DNA of 55,723 nucleotides from Burkholderiales bacterium UBA2459 (GCA_002342365.1 DDPV01000018.1:39635-95357), one strand, 5' to 3'; positions 16,099 through 25,331 are shown, numbered from the stretch's first letter. Numbers and translations are program-made. Notes: generated by a model from the sequence alone, not told the origin.

Positions 16099-18933
16099 TC
16101 AAAGACTGCGAGCAACCTCTTTGATTTCAAAGACCTCGAGCTGATCCCCTTCTTTGATATCGTCATAGTTCTTGACAGAAAGTCCGCACTCAAAGCCTTC
16201 CTTCACCTCGCGAACATCGTCTTTGAAGCGCTTCAAACTGTCGAGCTCACCGGTAAATAAAACAACCGAGTCGCGCAACAAGCGTACGCGGGCAGAGCGT
16301 CGCACCAGCCCTTCAAGCACCATACATCCTGCAACGTTACCAACTTTAGAGACCCTGAAGACTTGTCGAATCTCAACCAGTCCGATGATCTCCTCCTTGC
16401 GGTCAGGCGACAACATGCCAGCCATTGCCGCTTTAATCTCGTCGACCGCATCGTAAATAATGTTGTAGTAGCGGATATCAACGCCGTTACCCTCAGCCAC
16501 CCGCTTGGCCTGCTGGTCCGCTCTGACGTTAAAGCCGATGACCACGGCATTGGAGGCCATCGCAAGATTGATGTCGCTCTCGGTTATGCCGCCCACCTGT
16601 CCGTGAACCACGAGCACCTTGATCTCATCGGTGCTGAGTTTTTGCATCGCGTGGACCAACGCCTCCTGGGAGCCTTGGACGTCTGCCTTGATGATCAGGT
16701 TGAGCGTCTTGGTCTCACCCTCGGTCATCGCGTCAAAGATGTTTTCGAGCTTGGCCGCCTGCTGCTTGGCCAGCTTCACATCACGGAACTTACCCTGCCT
16801 GAAGAGCGCAATCTCGCGCGCTTTTCGCTCGTCTGCCAGCGATAACACCTCTTCGCCTGCTGATGGCACTTCCTGCAAACCCTGAATTTCCACGGGAATC
16901 GAAGGTCCTGCTTCGTCAATCGGACGTCCGTTTTCATCGAGCATTGCCCGCACCCGGCCCCAGGAACTGCCGGCAAGCACCACATCGCCTTTCCGAAGCG
17001 TGCCGCTTTGCACAAGGACGGTCGCGACCGGACCGCGTCCGCGATCCAGGCGCGCCTCAATCACCAGCCCTTTTGCAGGCGCATCCTTGGGTGCTCTCAG
17101 CTCAAGCACTTCCGCTTGCAATAGGACATTTTCAAGCAAGTCATCGATACCGTCGCCGGTTTTCGCCGACACCGCGATAAACGGCGACTCGCCGCCGTAG
17201 TCTTCCGGGACCACTTCGTGCACAACCAGTTCCTGCTTCACCCGATCCGGGTTTGCTTCGGGCTTGTCCATTTTGTTCATCGCCACCACCAGCGGGACCT
17301 TCGCAGCCCTGGCGTGAGCAATCGCTTCAACGGTTTGTGGCATCACACCATCGTCGGCTGCAACCACCAAAATCACCAGGTCGGTCGCTTTGGCACCGCG
17401 TGCTCGCATCGCGGTAAATGCTTCGTGACCCGGTGTGTCGAGAAAGGTAATCACACCGCGCTCTGTTTTCACATGATAAGCACCGATATGCTGCGTGATT
17501 CCGCCCGCTTCGCCGGCAGCAACCTTTGCGCGCCGAATATAGTCAAGCAGCGAGGTTTTGCCGTGATCCACATGCCCCATCACCGTGACCACCGGCGGCC
17601 TCGGCAAGAGTATCCCGTCATAGCTCGGTGCTTCCTCGAGCAGGGCTTCGGGATCATCGAGCTTGGCCGCCAGCGCCTTATGCCCCATTTCTTCGACCAC
17701 AATCATCGCTGTCTCCTGGTCGAGTACTTGGTTGATCGTGACCATTTGGCCAAGCTTCATCATGTGCTTGATCACCTCGGCTGCTTTGACGGACATCTTG
17801 TGGGCCAAGTCGGCCACCGTGATCGTCTCAGCAACATGAATCTCACGCGACACGAACTCGGCTTGCGCAGGCGCCTGCTCCTGACGATCGGCATGACCGC
17901 GACGTCCGCCGCCCTTGGAAGCCCGCCAGCTGTTGTTGCCCATGCTGGTATCGCCTCGGGTCTTGAGCGCGCGGCGCTTGCTCGCTTCATCGGCCCAACT
18001 CGAAGAGAGTTTTTCCGACTTGAGGTGCTTTTTATCCTTGGTGTCTTTTGCGTCTTTGCTGTCTTTGGCGTCTTTCTCTTTGGGCTTGGCTGCGGCCGCC
18101 ACGTCCTTGCTCTCGGCAGCCTTTTGTGCGCTTGGCTTGTGCAAGGTGCCTGAAGGCCCTTCCTTCTTTGCAGGCTCGACAGGCTTGGCTTCGGGCTCGG
18201 GCGGCTTGACAACCGGTTTGGGAATCGGCTTGCGCTGCAAACTCATCAAGCGATTGATTTCAGCCACTTCGCTTTCCACCGCGCGACGTGCCCGCGCCTG
18301 GGCCTCTGCCGCTTCCTTGGCGCGGCGGGCCTCTTCCAGGGCTGCAGCCGTCTCTGCCTGAGCACGCGCCTTGTCCTCTTCGACCTGAGCAAATTCGAGC
18401 GCAGCGAGGCGTTCGCGTTCGCGACGCGCAGTTTCCTCGCGGGCTAATGCTTCGGCTGCCGCTTGAATCTCCCGTTCACGCTCGCGTTCAAGCCGCTCCT
18501 GCTTCTCGCGTAACTCAGCCTCCTGCCGCTCAAGCAAGGCCTGATGCTGCCTTTCCTCCTCGAGGCGGGCAGCGCTTTCCTCGGGCGATAAATCAGGCTC
18601 GGGGGCAAGCGCAACCTCCTGGCTCTCAGGCGCATCGCGCTTGACGAAAACCCGCTTTTTGCGAACCTCCACCTGAATGGTCCGCGCCTTACCGGTTGCA
18701 TCGGCCTGCTTGATCTCGCTGGTTTGCTTTCTTGTGAGCGTGATCTTTTTCTTGGGCGCCTCGTCTGAGCCGTGGGCTCGACGCAGCGCATTCAAAAGGT
18801 GTTCCTTATCAGACTCCGACACCGGGTCGTCCACCGACTGCTTGCCAACCCCGGCCGCTTTGAGTTGTTGCAACAGCACGTCGGCCGGCATTTTGAGCTC
18901 GGCAGCGAAATTGGCGACGTTGTTTGCGGACAT
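16099..18933 (-). CDS. infB: Translation initiation factor IF-2
   Basis: IF-2 delivers initiator fMet-tRNA to the 30S subunit and promotes subunit joining. The 944-residue protein has an N-terminal IF2_N domain (1-50), a long charged coiled-coil region rich in Glu, Arg and Ala (about 90-240) and a second IF2_N-like segment near 370. The G domain follows, with MGHVDHGKTSLLDYIRRA around 445, DTPGHEAFTAMRARG and NKMDKP, then two beta-barrel domains and the C-terminal fMet-tRNA domain. A short KDAKDSKDAKDTKDKK run (bases 18031-18085 region) comes from a 9-base repeat. The ATG at 18933 has AGGAAG upstream. It follows nusA by 91 bases. Confidence 0.97.
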   Translation of the reverse strand: MSANNVANFAAELKMPADVLLQQLKAAGVGKQSVDDPVSESDKEHLLNALRRAHGSDEAPKKKITLTRKQTSEIKQADATGKARTIQVEVRKKRVFVKRDAPESQEVALAPEPDLSPEESAARLEEERQHQALLERQEAELREKQERLEREREREIQAAAEALAREETARRERERLAALEFAQVEEDKARAQAETAAALEEARRAKEAAEAQARARRAVESEVAEINRLMSLQRKPIPKPVVKPPEPEAKPVEPAKKEGPSGTLHKPSAQKAAESKDVAAAAKPKEKDAKDSKDAKDTKDKKHLKSEKLSSSWADEASKRRALKTRGDTSMGNNSWRASKGGGRRGHADRQEQAPAQAEFVSREIHVAETITVADLAHKMSVKAAEVIKHMMKLGQMVTINQVLDQETAMIVVEEMGHKALAAKLDDPEALLEEAPSYDGILLPRPPVVTVMGHVDHGKTSLLDYIRRAKVAAGEAGGITQHIGAYHVKTERGVITFLDTPGHEAFTAMRARGAKATDLVILVVAADDGVMPQTVEAIAHARAAKVPLVVAMNKMDKPEANPDRVKQELVVHEVVPEDYGGESPFIAVSAKTGDGIDDLLENVLLQAEVLELRAPKDAPAKGLVIEARLDRGRGPVATVLVQSGTLRKGDVVLAGSSWGRVRAMLDENGRPIDEAGPSIPVEIQGLQEVPSAGEEVLSLADERKAREIALFRQGKFRDVKLAKQQAAKLENIFDAMTEGETKTLNLIIKADVQGSQEALVHAMQKLSTDEIKVLVVHGQVGGITESDINLAMASNAVVIGFNVRADQQAKRVAEGNGVDIRYYNIIYDAVDEIKAAMAGMLSPDRKEEIIGLVEIRQVFRVSKVGNVAGCMVLEGLVRRSARVRLLRDSVVLFTGELDSLKRFKDDVREVKEGFECGLSVKNYDDIKEGDQLEVFEIKEVARSL

Positions 18934-19024
18934 GTGTACTTCCTAAAAAAAGAACAGAACCAGCGAAATTGCAAAAACCATAGCGATTATTGACCCAGGC
19001 CTCGATTGCAAGCTAGGGGCCAAC

Positions 19025-20506
19025 TCAATGCTGATCGGCAAACCAATGCGCCCTTGCCTTCATGATCAGGTCTCGGGCTCGCGCTTCGTCAACACCGGTG
19101 GCTTCTTGCAGCTCGTCGACCGCCAATTCGGCCAGATCATCACGCGTGTGAATGTTGGCATCAGCAAGCTTGGCAGCGAGTTCATTGTCCATTCCCTCAA
19201 GCGACAACAAATCATCCGAGGACTGATCTATCTTCTCTTCCTTGGCAATCGCTTCTGTTAATAGAACATTACGCGCCCTGGAACGAAGTTCGTTGACGGT
19301 CTCCTCATCGAATGCGTCGATCTCCAACATTTCGTTGATGGGAACATAGGCTACTTCTTCAATGCTGGTGAAACCTTCATCAATCAGAATATCAGCGACC
19401 TCTTCATCGACATCAAGCTTGGCCATGAGCGTTTGGCGAATTTCTGAGCGCTCGGTCTCAGACTTCTGGGCCGATTCTTCCGCCGTCATGATGTTGATGG
19501 TCCAGCCGGTGAGTTCGGATGCCAGCCGCACATTGCGGCCTCCGGTACCAATTGCGAGTGCAAGATTATCTTCATCGACAACCACATCCATCGCGTGCGA
19601 TTCCTCATCAACCACAATCGAGCTGATGTTGGCTGGAGCCAATGCACCGATCACAAACTGCGCAGGATCTTCAGACCAAAGCACGATATCAACCCGTTCA
19701 CCGGCAAGTTCCTGCGTGACCGCCTGAACCCTCGAGCCGCGAACTCCCACGCAGGTACCGATGGGATCAACCCTTCGATCATGACTGAGCACCGCTATTT
19801 TTGCCCGAACACCCGGATCGCGTGCCGCTGCTTTGATCTCAAGCAGACCTTGTTCGATTTCCGGCACTTCGTTTGAGAAAAGATACTTGATGAACTCGGG
19901 CGAGGTTCTTGACAGCAGCAACTGGGGACCACGTCCTTCGCGGTTAACCCGCAAAATCGCGGCCCGAACCCGATCACCGGTACGCAGATTCTCCTTCGGA
20001 ATCATCTGATCGCGTTGCAATCTCGCCTCGAGCTTTCCCGATTCGATGATTGCGCCCTCGCGGTCAACACGCTTGACAGTACCCGACACGATCGGCTCAT
20101 TCCGGGCCAAATAATCGCTGATGATTTGCTCGCGTTCAGCATCCCGGATACGCTGCAAAATCACTTGTTTGGCAGCTTGCGCACCAATTCGTCCAAGGTC
20201 GATCGCTTCAAGTCCTTCTTCGATGTAATCGCCGAGCTCAACCTCAGTGACTTGCTTGCGAGCCTCGCTCAAGATGATTTGCAAATCGTGATCCTCAAGC
20301 TCGCCATCGGGTACCACCAACCATCGCCTGAAGGCTTCGTAGTCGCCTGAGCTTCGAGTGATTTGCACGCGGACATCGACTTCGTCTTTGAACAGTTTTT
20401 TGGTCGCCGACGCCAAGGCCAGTTCAAGCGCGATAAAAACGGTTTCCCTCGGCACATTTTTCTCGCGTGCCAACGCATCAACCAGTAGCAAAACCTCGCG
20501 GCTCAT
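19025..20506 (-). CDS. nusA: Transcription termination/antitermination protein NusA
   Basis: NusA binds RNA polymerase and nascent RNA and modulates pausing, termination and antitermination. The 493 residues contain the N-terminal polymerase-binding domain (1-125), an S1 domain beginning near residue 135 (IVSGTVKRVDREGAIIESG), two KH domains (VGVRGSRVQAVTQEL and AIGTGGRNVRLASELTG) and two acidic helix-hairpin-helix repeats at the C terminus, as in other proteobacteria. The ATG at 20506 is preceded by GAGGAGAG. It lies 23 bases downstream of rimP. Confidence 0.97.
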   Translation of the reverse strand: MSREVLLLVDALAREKNVPRETVFIALELALASATKKLFKDEVDVRVQITRSSGDYEAFRRWLVVPDGELEDHDLQIILSEARKQVTEVELGDYIEEGLEAIDLGRIGAQAAKQVILQRIRDAEREQIISDYLARNEPIVSGTVKRVDREGAIIESGKLEARLQRDQMIPKENLRTGDRVRAAILRVNREGRGPQLLLSRTSPEFIKYLFSNEVPEIEQGLLEIKAAARDPGVRAKIAVLSHDRRVDPIGTCVGVRGSRVQAVTQELAGERVDIVLWSEDPAQFVIGALAPANISSIVVDEESHAMDVVVDEDNLALAIGTGGRNVRLASELTGWTINIMTAEESAQKSETERSEIRQTLMAKLDVDEEVADILIDEGFTSIEEVAYVPINEMLEIDAFDEETVNELRSRARNVLLTEAIAKEEKIDQSSDDLLSLEGMDNELAAKLADANIHTRDDLAELAVDELQEATGVDEARARDLIMKARAHWFADQH

Positions 20507-20529
20507 GACCCACTCTCCTCACACATCGT

Positions 20530-21093
20530 TCAGAACACCAAATGCGGCACCAGGTGCGCACGTTCAATTTCATCCAAATTAAAATTCAGTACATTAACCG
20601 GGTTCGCAAGCGTGACAGCAGGTTCGGCCTGCTCTTTTTGCTTTGCTTTCTTTGCGGTAGCCTTCAGACGCATCCGTTCAGCCGACTTGCCCGAGGGCGT
20701 GGCCTCGCTAAGCAACAAAACCCAGTCCTGGCCCGAGTCTCCGCGGCCTCGGGCAAGCTCGCCCTCCCATTGACGCCGACCACCGAGCGGATGACGAAGC
20801 CGCAAGCTGATCCGATGCCCGACGAAGCGTTCAAAGTCACTGGCCCGCCGCAAACGCCGATCCACGCCGGGTGAAGACACCTCGAGTCGCTTGTAGTCGA
20901 TTGCTTCCACCATCATCACTTGGCTGAGTTGACGCGAGACCAGCTCGCAGTCCTCTATGGTGACCCTGGCCTGTTTTTCCGCAGGCCAGTCGATAAATAC
21001 GCGGAGGGTGCCGGCTGCGAGCTCAACATCAACAAGCTCGTAGCCCAGTGCGAGCACTGATCGCTCAATCACCTCGAACACTTGCACACTCAC
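20530..21093 (-). CDS. rimP: Ribosome maturation factor RimP
   Basis: RimP assists 30S assembly around protein S12. The 187-residue product shows LALGYELVDVELAAGTLRVFID at the N terminus, the VSSPGVDRRLRRASDFERFVG motif and a C-terminal Sm-like domain. The C-terminal half contains an inserted basic Lys/Ala-rich stretch (LKATAKKAKQKEQAEP) before the final VLNFNLDEIERAHLVP. The start is GTG at 21093, or less likely GTG at 21087; GAGGAG lies upstream. It is the first gene after the terminator at 21142-21171 and so opens the rimP-nusA-infB operon. Confidence 0.94.
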   Translation of the reverse strand: MSVQVFEVIERSVLALGYELVDVELAAGTLRVFIDWPAEKQARVTIEDCELVSRQLSQVMMVEAIDYKRLEVSSPGVDRRLRRASDFERFVGHRISLRLRHPLGGRRQWEGELARGRGDSGQDWVLLLSEATPSGKSAERMRLKATAKKAKQKEQAEPAVTLANPVNVLNFNLDEIERAHLVPHLVF

Positions 21094-21141
21094 TGACCTA
21101 CCAACTCCTCACAATTTGCCAAGCCCGTCGGGACTGATATC

Positions 21142-21171
21142 AAAAAAAAATGGGCTGCCGCCCAGCCCATT
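21142..21171 (-). terminator. Intrinsic terminator after rluB
   Basis: On the minus strand an AATGGGCTG/CAGCCCATT stem of 9 bp with a five-base loop is followed directly by nine T residues (the A run at 21142-21150 on the plus strand). This is a textbook rho-independent terminator for scpB-rluB transcripts. It separates them from rimP, whose start codon is about 50 bases further on, so a rimP promoter must lie in or after the hairpin, or readthrough must occur. Confidence 0.88.
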
Positions 21172-21228
21172 CTTTTTTGTTTCACGCGTGACGAACCAGG
21201 CTTTTGATTACCAAGCTGCCGACAAACG

Positions 21229-21262
21229 TTTGCGTGCAAGCTTAGTTTGCTTGCAAGCTTAG
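21229..21262. repeat. Two-copy 17-bp tandem repeat between rluB and the terminator
   Basis: TTTGCGTGCAAGCTTAG (21229-21245) is followed immediately by TTTGCTTGCAAGCTTAG (21246-21262), differing at one base. The second copy contains the palindrome GCTTGCAAGC. The pair lies 18 bases past the rluB stop and 58 bases before the terminator stem. Its role is unknown; it may be a protein-binding site or a chance duplication. Confidence 0.8.
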
Positions 21263-21279
21263 CCCTCGAGTATAGCCTT

Positions 21280-23058
21280 TTACTCAGGTTTTGGCAGGGG
21301 TCGCTGCGATTTTCGTCGCGACCGATTCGGTTTTGGCCCGCTTCGAGCTCCCCCGGGGCCAGCGCTGCCACCCGTCCCGCCGCGCTTTCCGGACTTGGGC
21401 CTTGCTGCTGGGTAAGCGGTGTTGGGCATTCCATCGCCTGCGGGCTGGTAAATCCCAGGCGTGAGGTTGAATTTAGCTGCCGGCTTGTTCCCGCGGTGCT
21501 TTTTCTTCGAGGGCGCAGAAATTCCGGCGCTCTGACCCGGCGGTCGCATACCGGGCGGCAGTGCCGAGGGCGCACGAATCGCCTTACGGACCGAGCGAGT
21601 GATCCCTTCTAGGTGCGCGTTGGCCCGACGCGGTTGCCACTCATCGTCTTGCAATTCCGGTTGATCCTCTGGCTCGTCGGCGTAACGCGGCAGGTAAGCC
21701 GAGGGGTCGAAACCAGGCGGCGGTCCTTCATCGTCGTCGCCATCTTGCGGCTCATCGTGCTCACCGAAGGCCTCTTGCGGAGAGGAGACGGCATCGCCGC
21801 TGCGGTTTGGATCAGCTTCGCGCATCAGCTGCTGCAAACGCTGCACCTCGGCCTCGGACAGCTCGACGTAACGAGCCCGAACCAACCCCTCGGGTAAGCC
21901 GATCGGACCAAAGCGAATCCTCGCCAGCCGGCTCACCACCAAACCCAGAGCCTCAAAGATTCTTCGAATCTCGCGATTTCTTCCCTCTGAGAGCGTCACA
22001 CGATACCAGTGGTTTGCCCCGTCGCCGCCAACGTCTTCAAGGCTGTTAAAGCGTGCAAGACCGTCTTCAAGCCTTACCCCTTCGAGCAATTGCCGAGCGC
22101 TTGCCTCATCGATACGACCAAGGATGCGCACGGCATATTCGCGCTCCCAGCCATAACGCGGATGCATCAGACGGTTAGCGATATCGCCGGAGGTGGTAAA
22201 GATCAGCAGACCCTCCGTATTGAAATCAAGACGCCCGACCGCGACCCATCGCGCACCTTTGAGCCGAGGCAGGCGATGAAACACCGTTGGACGTTGCTCA
22301 GGGTCATCGCGCGAACAAATCTCACCCGATGGCTTGTGGTAGAGCAACACGCGTGGGGGCAGCGCGGCAAGCTTGCGCTGCAAGGTCCGGCCGTTGATGC
22401 GTACCTGATCGTTGGGCCCAATACGCTGCCCGATATGTGCCGGTAGACCGTTGACCGAAACCCGGCCGGCGAGAATCAACTCTTCCATATCGCGTCGCGA
22501 GCCGATTCCCGCATCAGCGAGCACTTTTTGGATCTTCAAGCTTCCGTAGTCTGCGTCAGCCGTCGGTTTCGCGCCGGGCGTCGGGAGAATCGGAGCTGCT
22601 TTGCTGCGAATGGGTAGCGGATCCTTGTCCTGGGCCGCGGCTTTGGTTTGCTGATCGATCGCCTGCCCCCCAGGGTGCAGTGCCCCTGCGGCCCGCCGTC
22701 CAGAAAGCTCTCCTTCGATGAGCTGCTCCTGGCTTGCTTGGACAAAATCCGAAGAGGGTTCACGGCTTCGTTCCTTATCCCTTCGCGGCCGACGACCTCG
22801 AGGCCCACGGCGCGGCGATCTGCTTTCATCAAAACGCGGCCTATCGGCAGAAAGGCCGGCTGCGGGACTGGATGCGGGTACTGCAGCAAGGGTCGGCCCG
22901 GCGGCTGAGGCGGCCACTGCAGGACTCGCCTCGGAGGCTACAGTCTCGGCAGGCTTGCGGCGTTTGCGCGGCTTTTTCTCCACAGGGACCTCACTGGGCA
23001 TTTCGGGTCTTGCTGGCGCCGGCGCAGCTGATGAAGCTTCATCCGTGGGTTTGTTCAT
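21280..23058 (-). CDS. rluB: 23S rRNA pseudouridine(2605) synthase RluB-like, with long extensions
   Basis: This RsuA/RluB-family enzyme modifies uridine in helix 89-93 of 23S rRNA (position 2605 in Escherichia coli). The 592-residue protein is much longer than the core enzyme. An N-terminal Ala/Pro/Arg-rich disordered region (about 1-170) precedes the S4 RNA-binding domain (LKIQKVLADAGIGSRRDMEE). The catalytic domain follows, with D278 in GRLDFNTEG and the EGRNREIRRIFEALG block. An acidic Asp/Glu/Pro stretch and a basic Gly/Arg/Lys tail close it. Its ATG lies inside the scpB 3' end (20-base overlap), so the pair is coupled. An intrinsic terminator follows. Confidence 0.93.
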   Translation of the reverse strand: MNKPTDEASSAAPAPARPEMPSEVPVEKKPRKRRKPAETVASEASPAVAASAAGPTLAAVPASSPAAGLSADRPRFDESRSPRRGPRGRRPRRDKERSREPSSDFVQASQEQLIEGELSGRRAAGALHPGGQAIDQQTKAAAQDKDPLPIRSKAAPILPTPGAKPTADADYGSLKIQKVLADAGIGSRRDMEELILAGRVSVNGLPAHIGQRIGPNDQVRINGRTLQRKLAALPPRVLLYHKPSGEICSRDDPEQRPTVFHRLPRLKGARWVAVGRLDFNTEGLLIFTTSGDIANRLMHPRYGWEREYAVRILGRIDEASARQLLEGVRLEDGLARFNSLEDVGGDGANHWYRVTLSEGRNREIRRIFEALGLVVSRLARIRFGPIGLPEGLVRARYVELSEAEVQRLQQLMREADPNRSGDAVSSPQEAFGEHDEPQDGDDDEGPPPGFDPSAYLPRYADEPEDQPELQDDEWQPRRANAHLEGITRSVRKAIRAPSALPPGMRPPGQSAGISAPSKKKHRGNKPAAKFNLTPGIYQPAGDGMPNTAYPAARPKSGKRGGTGGSAGPGGARSGPKPNRSRRKSQRPLPKPE

Positions 23059-23698
23059 GGCTCAAACACTCCTCAGCAGCCTGCCGGGCAGAATCGGTGG
23101 GAAGAAGATGACAATCGTCTGCGGTTTGAGCGCCTTGCGATCTGAGCTCTGCAGAATCAGCCGCATCGATCAGATCGCCAATCACCCGCTGGGTGTCAAT
23201 ACTGGGTAATTGAGTCAGCGACGCCAGTCCCAAATCGTCAAGAAACTGGCGCGTGGTGGCCAGCAAAGCCGGTCGGCCGAGTACCTCTCTGTGACCGATG
23301 GTCTCAATCCATCCGCGCTCCTCAAGGGTCTTGATGACCTGACTTGAGACGGTGACGCCACGAACCGATTCGATATCGCCCCGGGTGACGGGCTGCCGGT
23401 AGGCGATGATTGCGAGGGTCTCCATCACGGCGCGCGAATACTTAGGGGGCTTGTCGGGATGTACGCTTGCAAGATAAGCGGAAACATCGGCCGCAGTCTG
23501 AAAACGCCAGCCGCTTGCAACCGCCACCAGTTCAACACTTCGACCCTTCCAGACCTCGCGCAACTGCTCAAGCATTTGTCGCAGGCTGTCAGGACCTACC
23601 TGATCGCCGAACAAGGCTCGCAATCGCGCAACACTCATCGGTTCGCGACTGCTCAGTAAAGCCGCTTCCAAAATCCGCATCACCTGCGAGGTGTTCAT
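23039..23698 (-). CDS. scpB: Segregation and condensation protein B
   Basis: ScpB is the winged-helix partner of ScpA in the bacterial condensin. The 219 residues contain two winged-helix units: ILEAALLSSREPMSVARLRALFG at the N terminus, then the family signature YSRAVMETLAIIAYRQPVTRGDIESVRGV near residue 115 and LEERGWIETIGHREVLGRPALLATT. Its stop lies 20 bases inside rluB. scpA is at 5620-6513 on the other strand, so the two condensin subunits are not in one operon here. Confidence 0.95.
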   Translation of the reverse strand: MNTSQVMRILEAALLSSREPMSVARLRALFGDQVGPDSLRQMLEQLREVWKGRSVELVAVASGWRFQTAADVSAYLASVHPDKPPKYSRAVMETLAIIAYRQPVTRGDIESVRGVTVSSQVIKTLEERGWIETIGHREVLGRPALLATTRQFLDDLGLASLTQLPSIDTQRVIGDLIDAADSAELRSQGAQTADDCHLLPTDSARQAAEECLSHEQTHG

Positions 23699-23896
23699 GA
23701 TGGACCAGATCGTTTCCTGTTGTTAGATCGGAAGAAACCAGGCTCGTGAGCGCAGCGAATCCTGGCCCAAGGCTCGGCTTTCGCAACGCCCTGCCATGAG
23801 CCAAATCGCGACCTCCGCGGTCGACGTCAGAAAAACGCGAGCGTCAACGCCGAACAGGCACGATCGGGTGCCGGTTATTCGCGCACTGAAGTCTAG

Positions 23897-23975
<79 letters not shown>

Positions 23976-23987
23976 TCAGATGTCGGA

Positions 23988-23993
23988 AGTGTA
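23988..23993 (-). promoter_or_regulatory. Candidate -10 box of the initiator tRNA gene
   Basis: On the minus strand TACACT lies 12 bases before the mature 5' end of the tRNA, placing initiation a few bases upstream of it. A weak -35 candidate (TATCTT) sits 17 bases further upstream. The rest of 23699-23898, between the tRNA and scpB, holds no gene I can support and no clear terminator. Confidence 0.45.
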
Positions 23994-24097
23994 ACAGAGA
24001 TGCGGTGAGCAAGATAAACTGCGCACTTACCGGCGCCGCAAGCCTGAGCTGACAGCCGGGTCAATCCCGTGTCGATGGCACCTCTGAGGCAGTCCTT

Positions 24098-24664
24098 ATG
24101 AAATTTTGTTCGAGCTGTGCCAGTCCTGTTCAACAAGTTATACCGGCTGGTGACAACCGTTTGCGATGGGTGTGTGCACACTGCAAAGCGATCCATTATC
24201 AAAATCCGAACATGGTTGTCGGCACGATCAGTACATGGAACGATCATATTTTGCTTTGTCGCCGCGCGATTGAACCGCGTTATGGATTTTGGACCTTGCC
24301 TGCAGGATTCCTGGAAAACGACGAAACAACCGCCCAAGGCGCCGAGCGTGAAACGCTTGAAGAAGCTGGCGCACGCATCGATCGACTTAAACCCTTTGCG
24401 ATGATCGACGTTCCGCACGTGAATCAAGTGCACTTGTTTTACCGAGCACAAATGCTTGAGGAAGCGCTTGACCCTGGAGAAGAGAGCTTGGAAGCGAAGC
24501 TTTTCAAGGCTGAGGAAATCCCTTGGGAGCAGATTGCCTTTCGAACAGTCCACAAGGCCTTGCGGTGGTTCCTGGAGGACCACGCCCAAGACCCGTCCTT
24601 CGAACGATCGGTTTTTCATTACGATGCCATTGCCCTGGGTTCTGGCCAACGAAGCGCTCCCTGA
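24098..24664 (+). CDS. Nudix hydrolase with N-terminal zinc ribbon
   Basis: The 188-residue protein has a zinc ribbon (C4, C7, C26, C29) followed by a Nudix domain with a perfect Nudix box: G70-x5-E76-x7-R84-E85-x2-E88-E89-x-G91. This architecture occurs in ADP-ribose/NADH-pyrophosphatase-like enzymes that hydrolyse nucleoside diphosphates linked to another group; the exact substrate is unknown. It opens a plus-strand operon with aat, bpt and pyrD. Its last 41 bases overlap the aat start in another frame. The 122 bases before it are shared, divergently, with the initiator tRNA promoter. Confidence 0.9.
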   Translation: MKFCSSCASPVQQVIPAGDNRLRWVCAHCKAIHYQNPNMVVGTISTWNDHILLCRRAIEPRYGFWTLPAGFLENDETTAQGAERETLEEAGARIDRLKPFAMIDVPHVNQVHLFYRAQMLEEALDPGEESLEAKLFKAEEIPWEQIAFRTVHKALRWFLEDHAQDPSFERSVFHYDAIALGSGQRSAP

Positions 24665-25331
24665 GCCATCGCAGGCGCTTTGCGAACCCAACGGGCTGCT
24701 CTGTGCAGGGCTTGATCTGAGCGCCGCACGCTTGATCGAGGCCTATCAAAAGGGCATTTTCCCTTGGTACAGCGAGGGTCAGCCGGTGCTTTGGTGGAGC
24801 CCCGATCCCCGTATGGTTTTGTATTGCGATGCTTTTCGCTTTCACCGCTCGCTGCAAAAGCGCGTCCGCGCGTTCCACGCGGATCCGTCCTGGTCCTTGC
24901 AAATCAGCCGTGACTTTGTTGGGGTGATGAAAGCTTGCGCAGCCCCGCGCAGCGCGCAGTCCGGGACATGGATCACCCCCGCGATGATTTCGGCCTACAG
25001 TGGTTTGCAAAGGCTAGGCTATGCGCAAAGTATTGAACTGCGCCATGGCGACGAACTCATGGCCGGCCTTTACGGGGTGTGTATCGGACGGATGTTTTTC
25101 GGCGAGTCCATGTTCACGCGGGTGAAAGATGGATCGAAAATTGCGCTTGCGGCGCTGATTAAGCTTCTGGTGAACGAACACTTCACAATGATAGACTGCC
25201 AGCAACAGACTGAACATTTGGCGCTGATGGGCGCAAGGCCGATTCCGAGACAGCACTACTTGGAGCAAATCAAGGACTTGTGTCAGCGCAGTCCGCCGGA
25301 TTGGTCGACTCGCTCGCTTGACTGGCCATGA
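24624..25331 (+). CDS. aat: Leucyl/phenylalanyl-tRNA-protein transferase
   Basis: Aat adds Leu or Phe from charged tRNA to proteins with N-terminal Lys or Arg, creating degrons for ClpS-ClpAP. The 235-residue product matches the Escherichia coli length. It shows LIEAYQKGIFPWYSEGQPVLWWSPDPRMV near 40-70, GTWITPAMISAYSGLQRLGYAQSIE, GLYGVCIGRMFFGESMF and the C-terminal MIDCQQQTEHLALMGA. The ATG at 24624 lies 41 bases inside the Nudix gene and its start sequence fits the family; a longer upstream frame is only Nudix-gene shadow. Its stop overlaps the bpt start by four bases. Confidence 0.94.
   Translation: MPLPWVLANEALPEPSQALCEPNGLLCAGLDLSAARLIEAYQKGIFPWYSEGQPVLWWSPDPRMVLYCDAFRFHRSLQKRVRAFHADPSWSLQISRDFVGVMKACAAPRSAQSGTWITPAMISAYSGLQRLGYAQSIELRHGDELMAGLYGVCIGRMFFGESMFTRVKDGSKIALAALIKLLVNEHFTMIDCQQQTEHLALMGARPIPRQHYLEQIKDLCQRSPPDWSTRSLDWP

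Noticed and set aside
17218..18153. A 311-codon plus-strand open frame
   Set aside because: It is wholly antisense to infB, whose protein is unmistakable; its composition (His, Arg, Cys) is typical of a shadow frame.
23725..23735. AGATCGGAAGA, identical to the start of a common sequencing adapter
   Set aside because: The next bases diverge from the adapter and the sequence continues naturally into scpB and the tRNA region, so an 11-base chance match is more likely than contamination.
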